A stretch of 64,000 bases of DNA from Leptospira sp. WS39.C2 (GCF_040833965.1 NZ_CP162142.1:3330001-3394000); one strand, 5' to 3'. Shown: positions 34,820 through 44,066, counted from the stretch's first letter. Numbers and translations: made by a program. The notes: generated by a model not told the origin, from the letters alone.

Positions 34820-35359
34820 TTATTTGCCAGCGATACCCAAGATCACAGATTTCAATTTAGAAAAATATTCTTTGAGCCATGGTTCTGTAAGAATTTCAAA
34901 ATGAATTTGAAGGTAAAAATTTTCTAATACGAGAGAAAATAAATTACTCCATTGAGAATCAGACATTATCAATCCCAGATCTCTCTTCCAAATATTTAAA
35001 AAAGGATCCAATCCGATTTCATCCGTTTTTATGATTATATCCTTAAAATTTACATTATGACGGTTGATTCTTAATTGTTTATTAAACAAAAGATCTATTT
35101 TATGTTCCGTTAAAATTTTAACTAATCCAGGATCAATTGTTTCACATAGTGATTCTTTTTCCGAAATTAAGATACATTGCTTTAGATGAAAATCGATTAG
35201 ATGTTTAGTAAAGTTTTCTAAATCTACAAATAAGTAATAAAATGATGATTTAGGTTTTTCAATCATCCGAGATAATTTTTCGATTTTTAATGTTTCAAAT
35301 CCATAGATAGAAACCAGTTCATAACCTTTTTGGATCCACAATAATCTTGAATCTGACAT
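34820..35359 (-). CDS. TetR/AcrR family transcriptional regulator
   Basis: Protein of 179 residues. The N-terminal HTH reads GYELVSIYGFETLKIEKLSR and KPKSSFYYLFVDLENFTKHL, a TetR DNA-binding domain with the conserved Phe-Tyr-Tyr contact helix. The rest is helical with a TetR_C-like dimer region (NLFSLVLENFYLQIHFEI). The downstream membrane protein gene and an intervening palindrome suggest local control. The ligand is unknown. Confidence 0.82.
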   Translation of the reverse strand: MSDSRLLWIQKGYELVSIYGFETLKIEKLSRMIEKPKSSFYYLFVDLENFTKHLIDFHLKQCILISEKESLCETIDPGLVKILTEHKIDLLFNKQLRINRHNVNFKDIIIKTDEIGLDPFLNIWKRDLGLIMSDSQWSNLFSLVLENFYLQIHFEILTEPWLKEYFSKLKSVILGIAGK

Positions 35360-35375
35360 TTAAGTTTTATTCCCC

Positions 35376-35490
35376 CCAGCGCCAGCGATAGAAGCGGAAA
35401 TCCTTTCCCGTAAGGGAAAGATTGGAGCGGATAGCGCGGTCGGAATTCGATCTCATTTGATTCGCATAACCAATGCGAGGCGCCCCTTAA
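35376..35490. repeat. GC-rich structured intergenic element
   Basis: A GC-rich island lies in AT-rich DNA between the TetR start and the loa22 terminator. It contains GCGCCAGCGATAGAAGCGG, then a perfect CTTTCCC-GTAA-GGGAAAG tetraloop hairpin (35403-35420), then TTGGAGCGGATAGCGCGG. A CGCAT-ATGCG mini-hairpin and GGCGCCCC end with A8 follow. The 'GATAGAAGCGGA' and 'GATTGGAGCGGA' blocks flank the hairpin as imperfect direct repeats. I recall similar islands elsewhere in leptospires, but that is from memory, not checked. Confidence 0.5.
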
Positions 35491-35530
35491 AAAAAAGTAT
35501 AAAACAAATTTCGAATTGTGACACTAGAAA

Positions 35531-35560
35531 TAAAAAAACCCACCAAATGGTGGGCTTTTA
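35531..35560 (-). terminator. Bidirectional terminator downstream of loa22
   Basis: CCCACCA and TGGTGGG form a tight stem, with seven A on the left and a T-tract on the right. On the minus strand it gives hairpin plus T-run about 35 bp after the loa22 stop codon. Confidence 0.85.
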
Positions 35561-35596
35561 TTAGAGAAAGGTCTCTAGGTAAGAAAATAGAATTTC

Positions 35597-36163
35597 TTAT
35601 TTAGAAACAACTTGGAAAGTCACACGACGGTTTATCGCGTCTTTTTCATCAAAACCAGAAATTGGTTTAGAAGAACCAGCAGCTTTTGTCACAATTCTTT
35701 CTGCAGGGATCCCTTGTTTGACTAGTGCATCTTTTACAGCGTCAGAACGGATTTGTGAGTAATAACCGTTTCCTTTTTTAGCCCCTTCTGCTTCTTCTGG
35801 ACCAGATGCATCTGCGTGACCAGTGATTTCGATTGCATAACTTTCAGGAAGTTTTGCAAGAGCGTCTTTGATGTAAGCAACATTGTCTTTTGCCCAAGTT
35901 TTGAAGTCTTCTGCTTGGATGTCTGCTTGTTTGTAGCTAAATCCTCTGCGACGAACGCCATCTGGGTAACGGTAGTCTTTGAGTGCTACGTTGATTTCGT
36001 CCAAAAGAGCTCCGTTGAGATCTCTGGAAGAAACTGCAGTTGTGTTGTCCGTAGTTGTGGACGTTTCTTTTGGAGTTTCTTTTTCTTCAGAAGACGAACA
36101 ATTCGTGAATGAAATAGAAAGACCTACGAGGAGGATGAGGCTTAAAAAAAATCCTTTTTTCAT
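35597..36163 (-). CDS. loa22: OmpA-family lipoprotein Loa22
   Basis: Outer-membrane lipoprotein of 188 residues. The signal ends in the lipobox ISFTNC (Cys about 22), followed by a Ser/Thr/Glu-rich linker. The segment LKDYRYPDGVRRRGFSYKQA is characteristic of Loa22, and the C-terminal OmpA peptidoglycan-binding domain reads SYAIEITGHADASGPEEAEG, YYSQIRSDAVKDALVKQGIP and NRRVTFQVV. Loa22 is a well-known abundant leptospiral envelope protein, needed for virulence in L. interrogans and also present in non-pathogens. Its terminator is strong, and it is divergent from the pseudouridine synthase gene. Confidence 0.93.
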   Translation of the reverse strand: MKKGFFLSLILLVGLSISFTNCSSSEEKETPKETSTTTDNTTAVSSRDLNGALLDEINVALKDYRYPDGVRRRGFSYKQADIQAEDFKTWAKDNVAYIKDALAKLPESYAIEITGHADASGPEEAEGAKKGNGYYSQIRSDAVKDALVKQGIPAERIVTKAAGSSKPISGFDEKDAINRRVTFQVVSK

Positions 36164-36222
36164 CAGTTGACCTACCTTAATGTTTCCATAGTTTAGTTCT
36201 TTTCATTAGATAACAACCGAAA

Positions 36223-37161
36223 ATGCAAATATTTGTAACTGTTTCCGAAGATTATGACCAAAGTCGCTTAGACGTTTTCCTAAAAGACAACGCTGGAGAC
36301 GATCTTAGCCGTTCTACCGTTCAAAAATGGATCGATTCAGGCTTTGTAACCAACAAAACAAAAGACCAAGTTGTCCATAAAAACGGATATAAGGTGAGTT
36401 CAGGAGAAGAGTTTGTGGTGGATGTCATCGCAAGGCCTCCTTCTCGTTTGGAACCCATCGCGATGGATATCCCTGTTTTGTATGACGAAGAAGAATTTAT
36501 GGTCATCCATAAAAAAGCTGGGATTGCTTGCCACAGTGGACCCGGTGATGATTCCCCTTCTCTTGTCAATGGACTCCTCCATCAGTTTAAGAACCTTTCT
36601 GGAACAGGTGGTGAACGCCGTCCAGGTATTGTCCATCGTTTGGACAAACCTACAGAAGGTGTCCTCATCATTGCAAAAACTGACAGAGCGCATGCGGCCT
36701 TGTCCAAACTCTTCCAAGATCGTCTTGTGGATAAAACCTATTATGCATGGATTTTACAAGCACCTGTAGAAGCAGAAGGAACCATCAACCTTCCCATTGG
36801 ACGCCACCCCGTAGAACGAGTGAAGATGTGTGTAAGGGAAGACGGCCGAATGGCCATAACCCATTATAAAACTGAAAAAATTGTCCAAACCCAAACAGGC
36901 AGAAAGTTTAGTTTGATGAAACTGGGTCTGGAAACTGGTCGCACCCACCAAATCCGTGTTCATTTGTCAAAAATAGGATGTCCAGTTGTTGGGGACAGTT
37001 TGTACTCAAGATCCGCAAAAGATTACACTCAGTATGGACTTCTTCTTTTTGCTAAAAAATTGGATTTCCCACATCCGTTTGTACCAGACCAACGCATCGT
37101 TGTGGAACTTGAGTTTCCAGAACGATTTAAGACCTTTGAACGAAAATGCCCTAGTTACTGA
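36223..37161 (+). CDS. RluA family pseudouridine synthase
   Basis: Converts uridine to pseudouridine in rRNA or tRNA. The 312-residue protein has an N-terminal S4 RNA-binding domain (YDQSRLDVFLKDNAGDDLSR) and the RluA catalytic core with HRLDKPTEGVLIIAKT (catalytic Asp about 139), followed by GRTHQIRVHLSKIGCPVVGD. It fits the RluC/RluD-like subgroup, but the exact site is not predictable. The stop overlaps the ATG of the next membrane protein gene (TGATG), so the two are translationally coupled. Confidence 0.9.
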   Translation: MQIFVTVSEDYDQSRLDVFLKDNAGDDLSRSTVQKWIDSGFVTNKTKDQVVHKNGYKVSSGEEFVVDVIARPPSRLEPIAMDIPVLYDEEEFMVIHKKAGIACHSGPGDDSPSLVNGLLHQFKNLSGTGGERRPGIVHRLDKPTEGVLIIAKTDRAHAALSKLFQDRLVDKTYYAWILQAPVEAEGTINLPIGRHPVERVKMCVREDGRMAITHYKTEKIVQTQTGRKFSLMKLGLETGRTHQIRVHLSKIGCPVVGDSLYSRSAKDYTQYGLLLFAKKLDFPHPFVPDQRIVVELEFPERFKTFERKCPSY

Positions 37162-38597
37162 TGCGAATCCTAAAACCAGTCCTCCTCCTATTGGTGCTCT
37201 TTGCCAGCTTTCATCTGTTATATGATGTTGTGTATGAGAACCATTTAGGAGAGGGAACGGATAGTGATGTTTTGTATCCCTATTTGTTTGCACGAGATTT
37301 TTGGTCTGGTGGATGGACGGGCATTCGAGGTTGGAACTTACCACCTTGCACCTATCTTTTCCCTGAGATAATTTTAGCAGTTATCTTATTTCCCATGATT
37401 CCATCTGTGTATGGGTTTCATTTGGTATTCGGTTTTTTTTCCTTTGTTTTGCCCTTTTACCTAGCAAAACAACTAGGAATGCCAAAACGTTATTCATATT
37501 TAGTAGCACTTGGATTTTTGATTTTAGCAGGATTTCATCCCAATTCATTTGGTCAGTTTTATTTGCCAGGGTTCCATGCGATGACTTTTTTCTTTGCTAC
37601 TTGGGCATTGAACGATTTAGAGTCTTGGAATCCGAAAAAAGGCAAAGTTTGGATTCGGTTTCTCTTCCTTATGACGATGGTTTGGATTTCCGAGTATTGG
37701 TTTTTTGTAAACATCGCTCCTTTCCTTATCATTTACGCTATCGTTCAATTACGTTGGAAAAGCCTTGGACCACTAAGCGCAGGTTTGGTGGGTTATCTAC
37801 TTGCAAAATCCATTGGGAAAGGGTTACGTTTCATGGGTATTGGTACCATAGGAACAGACAACCTGCTTCTATTTACCAAACTGAAGGAAATTTCTTTGTC
37901 CTTAATTTCCAATCCGTATTCACTTTGGCTCGGTTTGAAACAATTTGTGATGGACCAACCTTTGCTTTCGGAATGGTTACAATGGTATTTGGTCATTGGT
38001 TGTTTGTTTGGTTTTATTTACTTATTTCGAAACAAAGGAAAAGATTTTATTCTCGATTTGGTATTTTATTTTTCTCCTTTTTTGACCATAATTTTTTTAT
38101 ATTCCATCCAAACTGAACCAAACATTCGTTATCTGTATTTTTTACCATTTGGAATCTTGTATTTTTCCTTTCGTTTGGTCGAAAGGATTCCATTTGTTCG
38201 CTTTGGTATTCCAATTGTGTTTATGATTGGATGCTTTTGGTTTTATTTAGGCAAACATTCTGAACTTGTTGCTAAGGTCAAAGCCGGAGAAACAAAACGA
38301 AACCACCGAATGGAATGTTTGTCATCTTTTGATCCAAATGATCCAGGAGCTGCGACTTATTGGCCAATCAAATACTCCTATGTTTTTGGTCAGGATAAAT
38401 ATACCTTAGTCCCTTTCACAAAAGAGGGAGTGTATTACCCTTGGATTGCAAACACGAGTTGGGATGGGGACCTCAAAGACAAACCATTTGTATCCTTTTT
38501 ATGGGGAGTGACAGAAACGAAAGAAAATCTAGATTCTTGGAAAAATTTCCATTTGGTCCAAGAATGTGAAGGATGGTATTTTTTTCGCAGAAATTGA
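37161..38597 (+). CDS. Polytopic membrane protein, possible GT-C type glycosyltransferase
   Basis: Protein of 478 residues with about ten membrane helices. The first large loop, after helix 1, contains an acidic motif (EGTDSDVLYPYLFARDFWSG) in the position typical of GT-C fold glycosyltransferases. A soluble C-terminal region (CLSSFDPNDPGAATYWPIKY; FVSFLWGVTETKENLDSW) follows. No family is identified with confidence. The GT-C idea is inference from topology. It is coupled to the rluA-type gene upstream. Confidence 0.6.
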   Translation: MRILKPVLLLLVLFASFHLLYDVVYENHLGEGTDSDVLYPYLFARDFWSGGWTGIRGWNLPPCTYLFPEIILAVILFPMIPSVYGFHLVFGFFSFVLPFYLAKQLGMPKRYSYLVALGFLILAGFHPNSFGQFYLPGFHAMTFFFATWALNDLESWNPKKGKVWIRFLFLMTMVWISEYWFFVNIAPFLIIYAIVQLRWKSLGPLSAGLVGYLLAKSIGKGLRFMGIGTIGTDNLLLFTKLKEISLSLISNPYSLWLGLKQFVMDQPLLSEWLQWYLVIGCLFGFIYLFRNKGKDFILDLVFYFSPFLTIIFLYSIQTEPNIRYLYFLPFGILYFSFRLVERIPFVRFGIPIVFMIGCFWFYLGKHSELVAKVKAGETKRNHRMECLSSFDPNDPGAATYWPIKYSYVFGQDKYTLVPFTKEGVYYPWIANTSWDGDLKDKPFVSFLWGVTETKENLDSWKNFHLVQECEGWYFFRRN

Positions 38598-38654
38598 CAT
38601 GATGGAATTCCTAAACCTAAGAATTGAATTGATTCTAGTTTTCCTTCGAACAGT

Positions 38655-39404
38655 TTGGGACGTGTTATGATAGAACTTCTCTCCGATCCATCCCTCTGGC
38701 TTGCCCTATTCACCTTAACTGCTTTGGAAATTGTCTTAGGAATTGATAACATTATTTTTATCTCAATTCTCTCCTCAAGGTTACCCAAAACCAAACAAAA
38801 AAAAGCAAGGCAAATTGGTCTGGTACTCGCGATGGGAACTCGAATTTTACTTTTGTTTTCTTTATCCTTCATCATGAAACTCACAACTCCGCTTTTTACG
38901 ATCTTAGAACACACAATTAGTGGAAGGGATATCATCTTGATATTGGGTGGACTTTTTCTCATCGCAAAATCCACAACAGAAATCCATCATAAACTAGAAG
39001 GAGAAACTTCCGTCGGTGATGATTCTAAAAAACAAATTTCCTTTGCTCAAGTGATCTTCCAAATTTTGATTTTGGATGTTGTATTTTCCTTGGACTCTGT
39101 GATCACAGCAGTTGGAATGACAGACAAACTTGGAGTCATGGTTACTGCAGTCATCTTATCAGTGGGATTTATGTTGTTATCCAGTGGCAGTATTTCTGAC
39201 TTTGTGGATCGCCATCCTACCATTAAAATTCTTGCTCTCAGTTTTTTAATCTTAATTGGAGTGGCCTTACTGGGAGAGGGATTAGAACTCCACATTCCAA
39301 AAGGATACATTTATTTTGCGATGTGTTTTTCTGTAATTGTAGAATTCTTGAATATGAAACTTCGAACAAAATCCGATAAACCAATTGCCTTACGAGGAAA
39401 ATAA
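38655..39404 (+). CDS. TerC family integral membrane protein
   Basis: Membrane protein of 249 residues with seven to eight helices and the TerC signatures LTALEIVLGIDNIIFISILS and ILDVVFSLDSVITAVGM, whose paired Asp residues lie in the membrane and are candidate metal ligands. Members are linked to tellurite resistance and manganese export or metalation of secreted enzymes. The DUF1569 gene follows with a 1-bp gap and may be co-transcribed. Confidence 0.88.
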   Translation: MGRVMIELLSDPSLWLALFTLTALEIVLGIDNIIFISILSSRLPKTKQKKARQIGLVLAMGTRILLLFSLSFIMKLTTPLFTILEHTISGRDIILILGGLFLIAKSTTEIHHKLEGETSVGDDSKKQISFAQVIFQILILDVVFSLDSVITAVGMTDKLGVMVTAVILSVGFMLLSSGSISDFVDRHPTIKILALSFLILIGVALLGEGLELHIPKGYIYFAMCFSVIVEFLNMKLRTKSDKPIALRGK

Positions 39405-39405
39405 T

Positions 39406-39972
39406 ATGAAACGTAAAGAATTTATCAAACGATCTGCATTCACACTCGGTGCCACACAACTTCCGTTATTTGGACAATCAAATGAAGGAAAAGAAAATGC
39501 TTCCGATGAAACTCCTTCCCCTTGGTTAGAAGCGGAAGATTTAGATGATTATAAAAAATTAGTTTCCGACTTAGTTTCAAAATCTATAGAACTAAAATTA
39601 CAAGGAAACTGGTCTCCTGGTAAGGTGCTTGCCCACTGTGCACAAAGTATCGAATTTTCGATCAATGGTTACCCAGAAATGAAATCTTCTCTCTTCCGAG
39701 GTTCCGTTGGAAAAATTGCATTTTCTGTATTTGCATTCAAAAATAAAATGAACCACGGTTTAGAAGAACCAATTCCTGGTGCAGAAGATATTAGTAATGC
39801 CACTGAAATAAAAGTTGGTGCAAAAAGACTTTTGCAAGCAATTGATCTTTTTTCTAAAACTGCAGAATCTTCTCTACGACCTCATTTTGCCTATGGAGAG
39901 TTAACAAAAGAAGAGTATGATTTAGCCCATACACTTCACATCAAAAATCACATGGAACGTTTGTTAAACTAA
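39406..39972 (+). CDS. DUF1569 family protein with signal sequence
   Basis: Protein of 188 residues from the ATG at 39406 (GAGG upstream; the frame extends to 39385). The N-terminus MKRKEFIKRSAFTLGATQLP has a basic start and moderate hydrophobicity like a Tat signal, though the twin Arg is KRS rather than RR. The DUF1569/DinB-like four-helix core has NWSPGKVLAHCAQSIEFSIN and HIKNHMERL, with His residues in metal-ligand positions. Export is uncertain. It overlaps the end of the convergent hybrid kinase gene. Confidence 0.75.
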   Translation: MKRKEFIKRSAFTLGATQLPLFGQSNEGKENASDETPSPWLEAEDLDDYKKLVSDLVSKSIELKLQGNWSPGKVLAHCAQSIEFSINGYPEMKSSLFRGSVGKIAFSVFAFKNKMNHGLEEPIPGAEDISNATEIKVGAKRLLQAIDLFSKTAESSLRPHFAYGELTKEEYDLAHTLHIKNHMERLLN

Positions 39973-42396
39973 CATCATCTCAATTTGTTGGCACAAATCT
40001 TCGGCTTTGTACATTTTTGAGAGATAAGCAGTTACAATGGTTTCCAATCCCTCCTCTTCTAGGAAAGAATTCCCCCCTGAAAGAGGAGCATCGGAACTGA
40101 TGAGAATGATTGGTATTTTTTGATTTTGTTTTCTCTTACCTTCCCACTCGTGAATGAGTGAAATTCCATTCATTCCAGGCATTTGTAAATCCGTGATGAT
40201 GAGAGATGGAGTGATCCGTGTTAAATGCGAAAGTGCTTCCTCTCCATTTCCGGCTTCAATTACAATCCATTGATTCCTTCGCATTACTTCCGCTAAATCC
40301 GACCTAAAATTACCCGAATCGTCCACAAGTAATACCGATTTGGTACTTTTAGATAATGAAATCTCAAAACTTGAACCTACACCTAGCACAGATTTGATCC
40401 TAAGTTTACCAAAATGTGCTTCTAAAATATTCATACAAAGTTGTAATCCAAGACCAGTTCCTCTCTCTCCTGCCGTTCCTGGTGTACTTTTGATATTTTC
40501 TTCACCTGTTAATTTATGGATTTGTTCATCACTCATGCCAAGGCCACGGTCTCGAATTTCTACGCTCAGCCATTTTCCTTTGTAAGAAACTGCAACCCAC
40601 ACTTCCGAGTTTAAATAGGAATATTTAATAGAGTTTGTGAGAATATTTTTGAATACTTCACCAATCAAAGTACGATCGGCAATGATCTCTGCTTCGATAG
40701 GAGTGTCTTTTTGGATCCGAATCCCTTTGAGTGTAGCCAATGGTTCCACTGATTCAATGATTTCATTCAACAATTCATTCACTGAAAATTTGGTTTGGAT
40801 GAGTTTTGTACCAAAGGCATCAAAACGACTCACATCGAGTAATTGTTCCAACATTTTTAATGATTGAGTCACACCAGTTTTACAGATTTCTAAAAATTTC
40901 TTTTTTTCCTCAACAGTGGTTTCGCTAAAACTATAATCAATGACATCCAATATTTGATTTACACTATTTAGCGGCGAACGTAAGTCATGCGAAATCAAAG
41001 AAACAAAATTTGCCTTCCAACGGTTTGCCTTTTCTAATTCCGTAGTCCTTGCTTTTACTTTTTTTTCGAGAGCTTCTTTTCGTTTATAAAGTTCTTTGGA
41101 AATCGATTCAGATCGTTTGTACACACGAACCAATCCCAATGTGACTCCTAAAGTTTGAGGAATGATGAAAAAATACAATGAAATCAAACCCATTGGCCTA
41201 AATCCAAAATTCGGATTTGAAATTAAAATGATATCGATGACTCCACCAATGACAGCGAGAAACAAACTGAAAAAATACAATTTACTTTCTTTTCGTTGGA
41301 AATAAAGAGCAAGGGATACGGAAAATAATCCTAAAATTACAAAAATCGCTGAAAAAAATTCGAAATAATAACTAATGAGAGCAAGGTGTCTGACAGGTGT
41401 TAATAGTGATACCATCAAAAAAGTTAATGCGTATACCTTTAACAACACTAACATCTTTTTAAATATTCGCATTTGAGCTAAATTTAATAAAACACTGCCT
41501 CCAAAATACAAAACAGAAACAAAACCTAACCTCGAAAAACGAAATAGAGGAATACAATAATCATCTGAGAGAAAATTAAATAAAATTCTAGTTTCTGTTA
41601 AAGTTGCACTTAAAATCAAAATCCCTAAATACACAAAAGACATCCTAAGTGCATTTTTTTCGGATCGATTGATCACATAAACTAATGCATGATAGATGGA
41701 AAGTAGGCCCATAAAGATCATAATAATACAAGAGGCAGAATGATAATCATTCCATACTTGAATTATATTTTGCAATTTTCCAAATCGAATGATTCCATGA
41801 ATGCCTGAAAACTTATGTGAATAATTTGAAATATGGAAAACCAAATCCACCTTTTCATTAACGTTTAACAAGGGTACAATTTTGGTATGAAAAGAAGGTT
41901 TGTGTGAATCTATATTTTTTCCTATCTTTCCGTTTTCAGAAATCAAACTACCATTTGCGTAAAGTTTGTACGCACTATGGAGGACTGGGACAAGGATCGC
42001 ATAAGGTTCTTTGTTTTTTACATTTTCAGGGACAAGGATGGTTAATTTGTATGTAGCATAACCGAAACTTGGGTAATCTTCCCCATCTTCATTGGGTTGT
42101 GAAAACCATGGAACTCCTACCTGCATAAAGGATCGATTTGTGGGAGCACTTGCATTTGGGTCGACGAATTCGTTCCAATAAAATTCCCACTTCCCGATTA
42201 AATTGACTGTGTTTTCTGAAAACTCAAAGTTTCGAACATCCAAAACACCATCTTTCGCCAGTAAGGTTGGGGAAACACCAAACTGGCAAGACTGCGAGAA
42301 TAGGAGGCAAAGGACTAAAATTAAGGGATAACGACAAAATTTTACTACACTAGAAAAAGATTTTTGGATAGATGAGAAGGAGACATTGAAAATCAT
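39964..42396 (-). CDS. 7TM-DISM hybrid histidine kinase with C-terminal receiver
   Basis: Membrane sensor kinase of 810 residues. It has a signal (LILVLCLLFSQSC), a 7TMR-DISMED2-like extracytoplasmic domain (about 50-215), a seven-helix 7TM-DISM region (about 220-420), a coiled coil (KELYKRKEALEKKVKART), HisKA (FVSLISHDLRSPLNSV), HATPase (ILTNSIKYSY, RDRGLGMSDEQ, GTGLGLQL) and a receiver domain from about 690 (acceptor Asp in LIITDLQMPGM). Its start lies 6 bp from the start of a divergent LuxR-type response regulator, the likely partner. Confidence 0.9.
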   Translation of the reverse strand: MIFNVSFSSIQKSFSSVVKFCRYPLILVLCLLFSQSCQFGVSPTLLAKDGVLDVRNFEFSENTVNLIGKWEFYWNEFVDPNASAPTNRSFMQVGVPWFSQPNEDGEDYPSFGYATYKLTILVPENVKNKEPYAILVPVLHSAYKLYANGSLISENGKIGKNIDSHKPSFHTKIVPLLNVNEKVDLVFHISNYSHKFSGIHGIIRFGKLQNIIQVWNDYHSASCIIMIFMGLLSIYHALVYVINRSEKNALRMSFVYLGILILSATLTETRILFNFLSDDYCIPLFRFSRLGFVSVLYFGGSVLLNLAQMRIFKKMLVLLKVYALTFLMVSLLTPVRHLALISYYFEFFSAIFVILGLFSVSLALYFQRKESKLYFFSLFLAVIGGVIDIILISNPNFGFRPMGLISLYFFIIPQTLGVTLGLVRVYKRSESISKELYKRKEALEKKVKARTTELEKANRWKANFVSLISHDLRSPLNSVNQILDVIDYSFSETTVEEKKKFLEICKTGVTQSLKMLEQLLDVSRFDAFGTKLIQTKFSVNELLNEIIESVEPLATLKGIRIQKDTPIEAEIIADRTLIGEVFKNILTNSIKYSYLNSEVWVAVSYKGKWLSVEIRDRGLGMSDEQIHKLTGEENIKSTPGTAGERGTGLGLQLCMNILEAHFGKLRIKSVLGVGSSFEISLSKSTKSVLLVDDSGNFRSDLAEVMRRNQWIVIEAGNGEEALSHLTRITPSLIITDLQMPGMNGISLIHEWEGKRKQNQKIPIILISSDAPLSGGNSFLEEEGLETIVTAYLSKMYKAEDLCQQIEMMLV

Positions 42397-42402
42397 AAGG
42401 TT

Positions 42403-42999
42403 GTGGAATCCGTTAAAATTGCCATCTTAGAAGACCATTCCGTTGTCACTGAAGGAATCATATCTATCCTGAAATCCAATCCTTTCTTTTCTCTTGCCGG
42501 AGAATTTCGAACAGCCGCTGATTTGTTTCATTTCATCGAATCAAACCCTGTCGATTTGTTGGTCCTTGATATTGATCTACCAGACCGAAATGGCATCGAT
42601 GTTTTGCGAGAAATCAAAGAAAAACACCAACCAACAAAGGTGATTATCTTCTCTCTCCATGGTAGCCGGGTGTATGTTGAAGATGCATTAAAATCGAAAG
42701 CCGATGGATACATGCTCAAATCAGATCCGATTTCTAAACTTCCAGAAGTCATCCAACTTGTAATGAAAGGGGGATCTTTTGTCTCTGATGGAGTGAGTAA
42801 AGTACAACTTCCTTTTTCACCATTCCAAATGGAAATCCTGAACTTACTTGTCCAAGGGCTCTCGCAGAACGAAGTAGCTGACCGAATCCAAAAATCAAGG
42901 AAAACTGTAGAGTACCACTTAAACCAAATGAGGACAAAATTTTCCTGCAAAAATAATAACGAACTCATTTCTAAATACGAAAAAGAAATACAAAAATAG
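42403..42999 (+). CDS. NarL/LuxR family response regulator
   Basis: Output regulator of 198 residues. The receiver domain spans about 1-120 (acidic pocket ILEDHS, phospho-acceptor Asp in LLVLDIDLPDRNG, Lys in DGYMLKSDP). A GerE/LuxR HTH is at the C-terminus (FQMEILNLLVQGLSQNEVAD, RIQKSRKTVEYHLNQM). It starts with GTG, 6 bp from the divergent hybrid kinase. The intergenic gap is too short for two promoters, so at least one promoter must lie within the other gene. Confidence 0.9.
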   Translation: MESVKIAILEDHSVVTEGIISILKSNPFFSLAGEFRTAADLFHFIESNPVDLLVLDIDLPDRNGIDVLREIKEKHQPTKVIIFSLHGSRVYVEDALKSKADGYMLKSDPISKLPEVIQLVMKGGSFVSDGVSKVQLPFSPFQMEILNLLVQGLSQNEVADRIQKSRKTVEYHLNQMRTKFSCKNNNELISKYEKEIQK

Positions 43000-43044
43000 C
43001 GATTTCGTTATTTCCTAAGGGTTTGTTTCGACTAATGTATACGT

Positions 43045-43557
43045 ATGAAACATATCTATTTACTGCGGCATGCGAAGTCCGAATGGGATGAGCCGTATGA
43101 AACCGATTTGGAAAGATCTTTATCCCGACGAGGGAAAGAACAGTCCAAAGCGTTACGTGATTACTTAAAAGAAAGTCGTTTCGAATTTGACCAATGTTTG
43201 GTTTCACCTGCTGAACGAACTTTGAAAACTTATAGCTCTCTTCGAAAAGAAATCCTTCGATTTCCAAAACCTGAAATCAGAGAAAATTTGTATGATGCAG
43301 ACAAAGAAGATCTTTTGTTTGTTTTGCATGGTCTTTCATCAGACACTCGTTCGGTTTGCCTTGTGGGACACAATCCAGGACTTGAATCCTTTGCTTCGGC
43401 ACTCTTACTCGGTGATAAAGACCAATCCCTATTCCAAAAATTCCCAACTGCATCATTTCTCGGACTCCGATTTTCTGATGAATCTTGGAAAAATCTTAGT
43501 TGGGGAAGTTGCCAATTAGTAGTATTCTGGATCCCTGGGCAAATAGGAAAAGAATGA
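43045..43557 (+). CDS. sixA: Histidine phosphatase, SixA-like
   Basis: Phosphohistidine phosphatase-type protein of 170 residues. The catalytic RHG-like motif is YLLRHAKSEWDEP, with the second Arg in CLVSPAERTLKTY and the second His in VCLVGHNPGLESFA. SixA proteins remove phosphate from His in phosphotransfer domains, which is interesting so close to a hybrid kinase. Alternative small-molecule phosphatase roles remain possible. Its stop overlaps the hpt start. Confidence 0.82.
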   Translation: MKHIYLLRHAKSEWDEPYETDLERSLSRRGKEQSKALRDYLKESRFEFDQCLVSPAERTLKTYSSLRKEILRFPKPEIRENLYDADKEDLLFVLHGLSSDTRSVCLVGHNPGLESFASALLLGDKDQSLFQKFPTASFLGLRFSDESWKNLSWGSCQLVVFWIPGQIGKE

Positions 43558-44066
43558 AACCACTCTATTCAGAAGAACGTATCCATCACCGTGTAGAAGA
43601 ATTAGCTCGTGAAATCTCTCGCGATTTTTTAAGTAAAGATTTGGTTGTCATAGGGATTCTCAATGGAGGATTCATTTTCACAGCTGATCTGTGCCGGAGT
43701 ATTGCTATCCCCCACGAAGTGGATTTTATGGCAGCTTCCTCTTATGGTGATAGAACTTCTTCTGGAGATTTAAAAATTACCAAAGAATTAAAAAAATCAG
43801 TCCAAAACAAATCTGTTTTGTTAGTCGAAGACATTGTTGATACGGGTAAAACTTTGGAATACTTACTCACTGAAGTCCAAAAACAGAATCCAAAGGACCT
43901 TAAAGTAGCCGCATTATTTTGGAAACAATCAAAAGCAAATCCACATATCAAAGTAGATTATCCTGGTTTTATCATCGAAGATGATTTTTTAGTTGGTTAT
44001 GGTTTGGATTTCAAAGGAAAGTTTCGAAATTTACCTTACGTTGCAAAATTAGAAGGAACAGATTGA
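43554..44066 (+). CDS. hpt: Hypoxanthine phosphoribosyltransferase
   Basis: Purine salvage enzyme that forms IMP/GMP from hypoxanthine/guanine and PRPP. It has 170 residues from the ATG at 43554, which overlaps the sixA stop; the frame is open from 43500. The PRPP-binding loop is VLLVEDIVDTGKTLEYLL, the N-terminal loop is VVIGILNGGFIFTADLCRSI, and the base-binding end is FLVGYGLDFKGKFRNLPYV. The stop overlaps the TTG start of the cyclase gene, making a tightly coupled three-gene operon. Confidence 0.92.
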   Translation: MKPLYSEERIHHRVEELAREISRDFLSKDLVVIGILNGGFIFTADLCRSIAIPHEVDFMAASSYGDRTSSGDLKITKELKKSVQNKSVLLVEDIVDTGKTLEYLLTEVQKQNPKDLKVAALFWKQSKANPHIKVDYPGFIIEDDFLVGYGLDFKGKFRNLPYVAKLEGTD

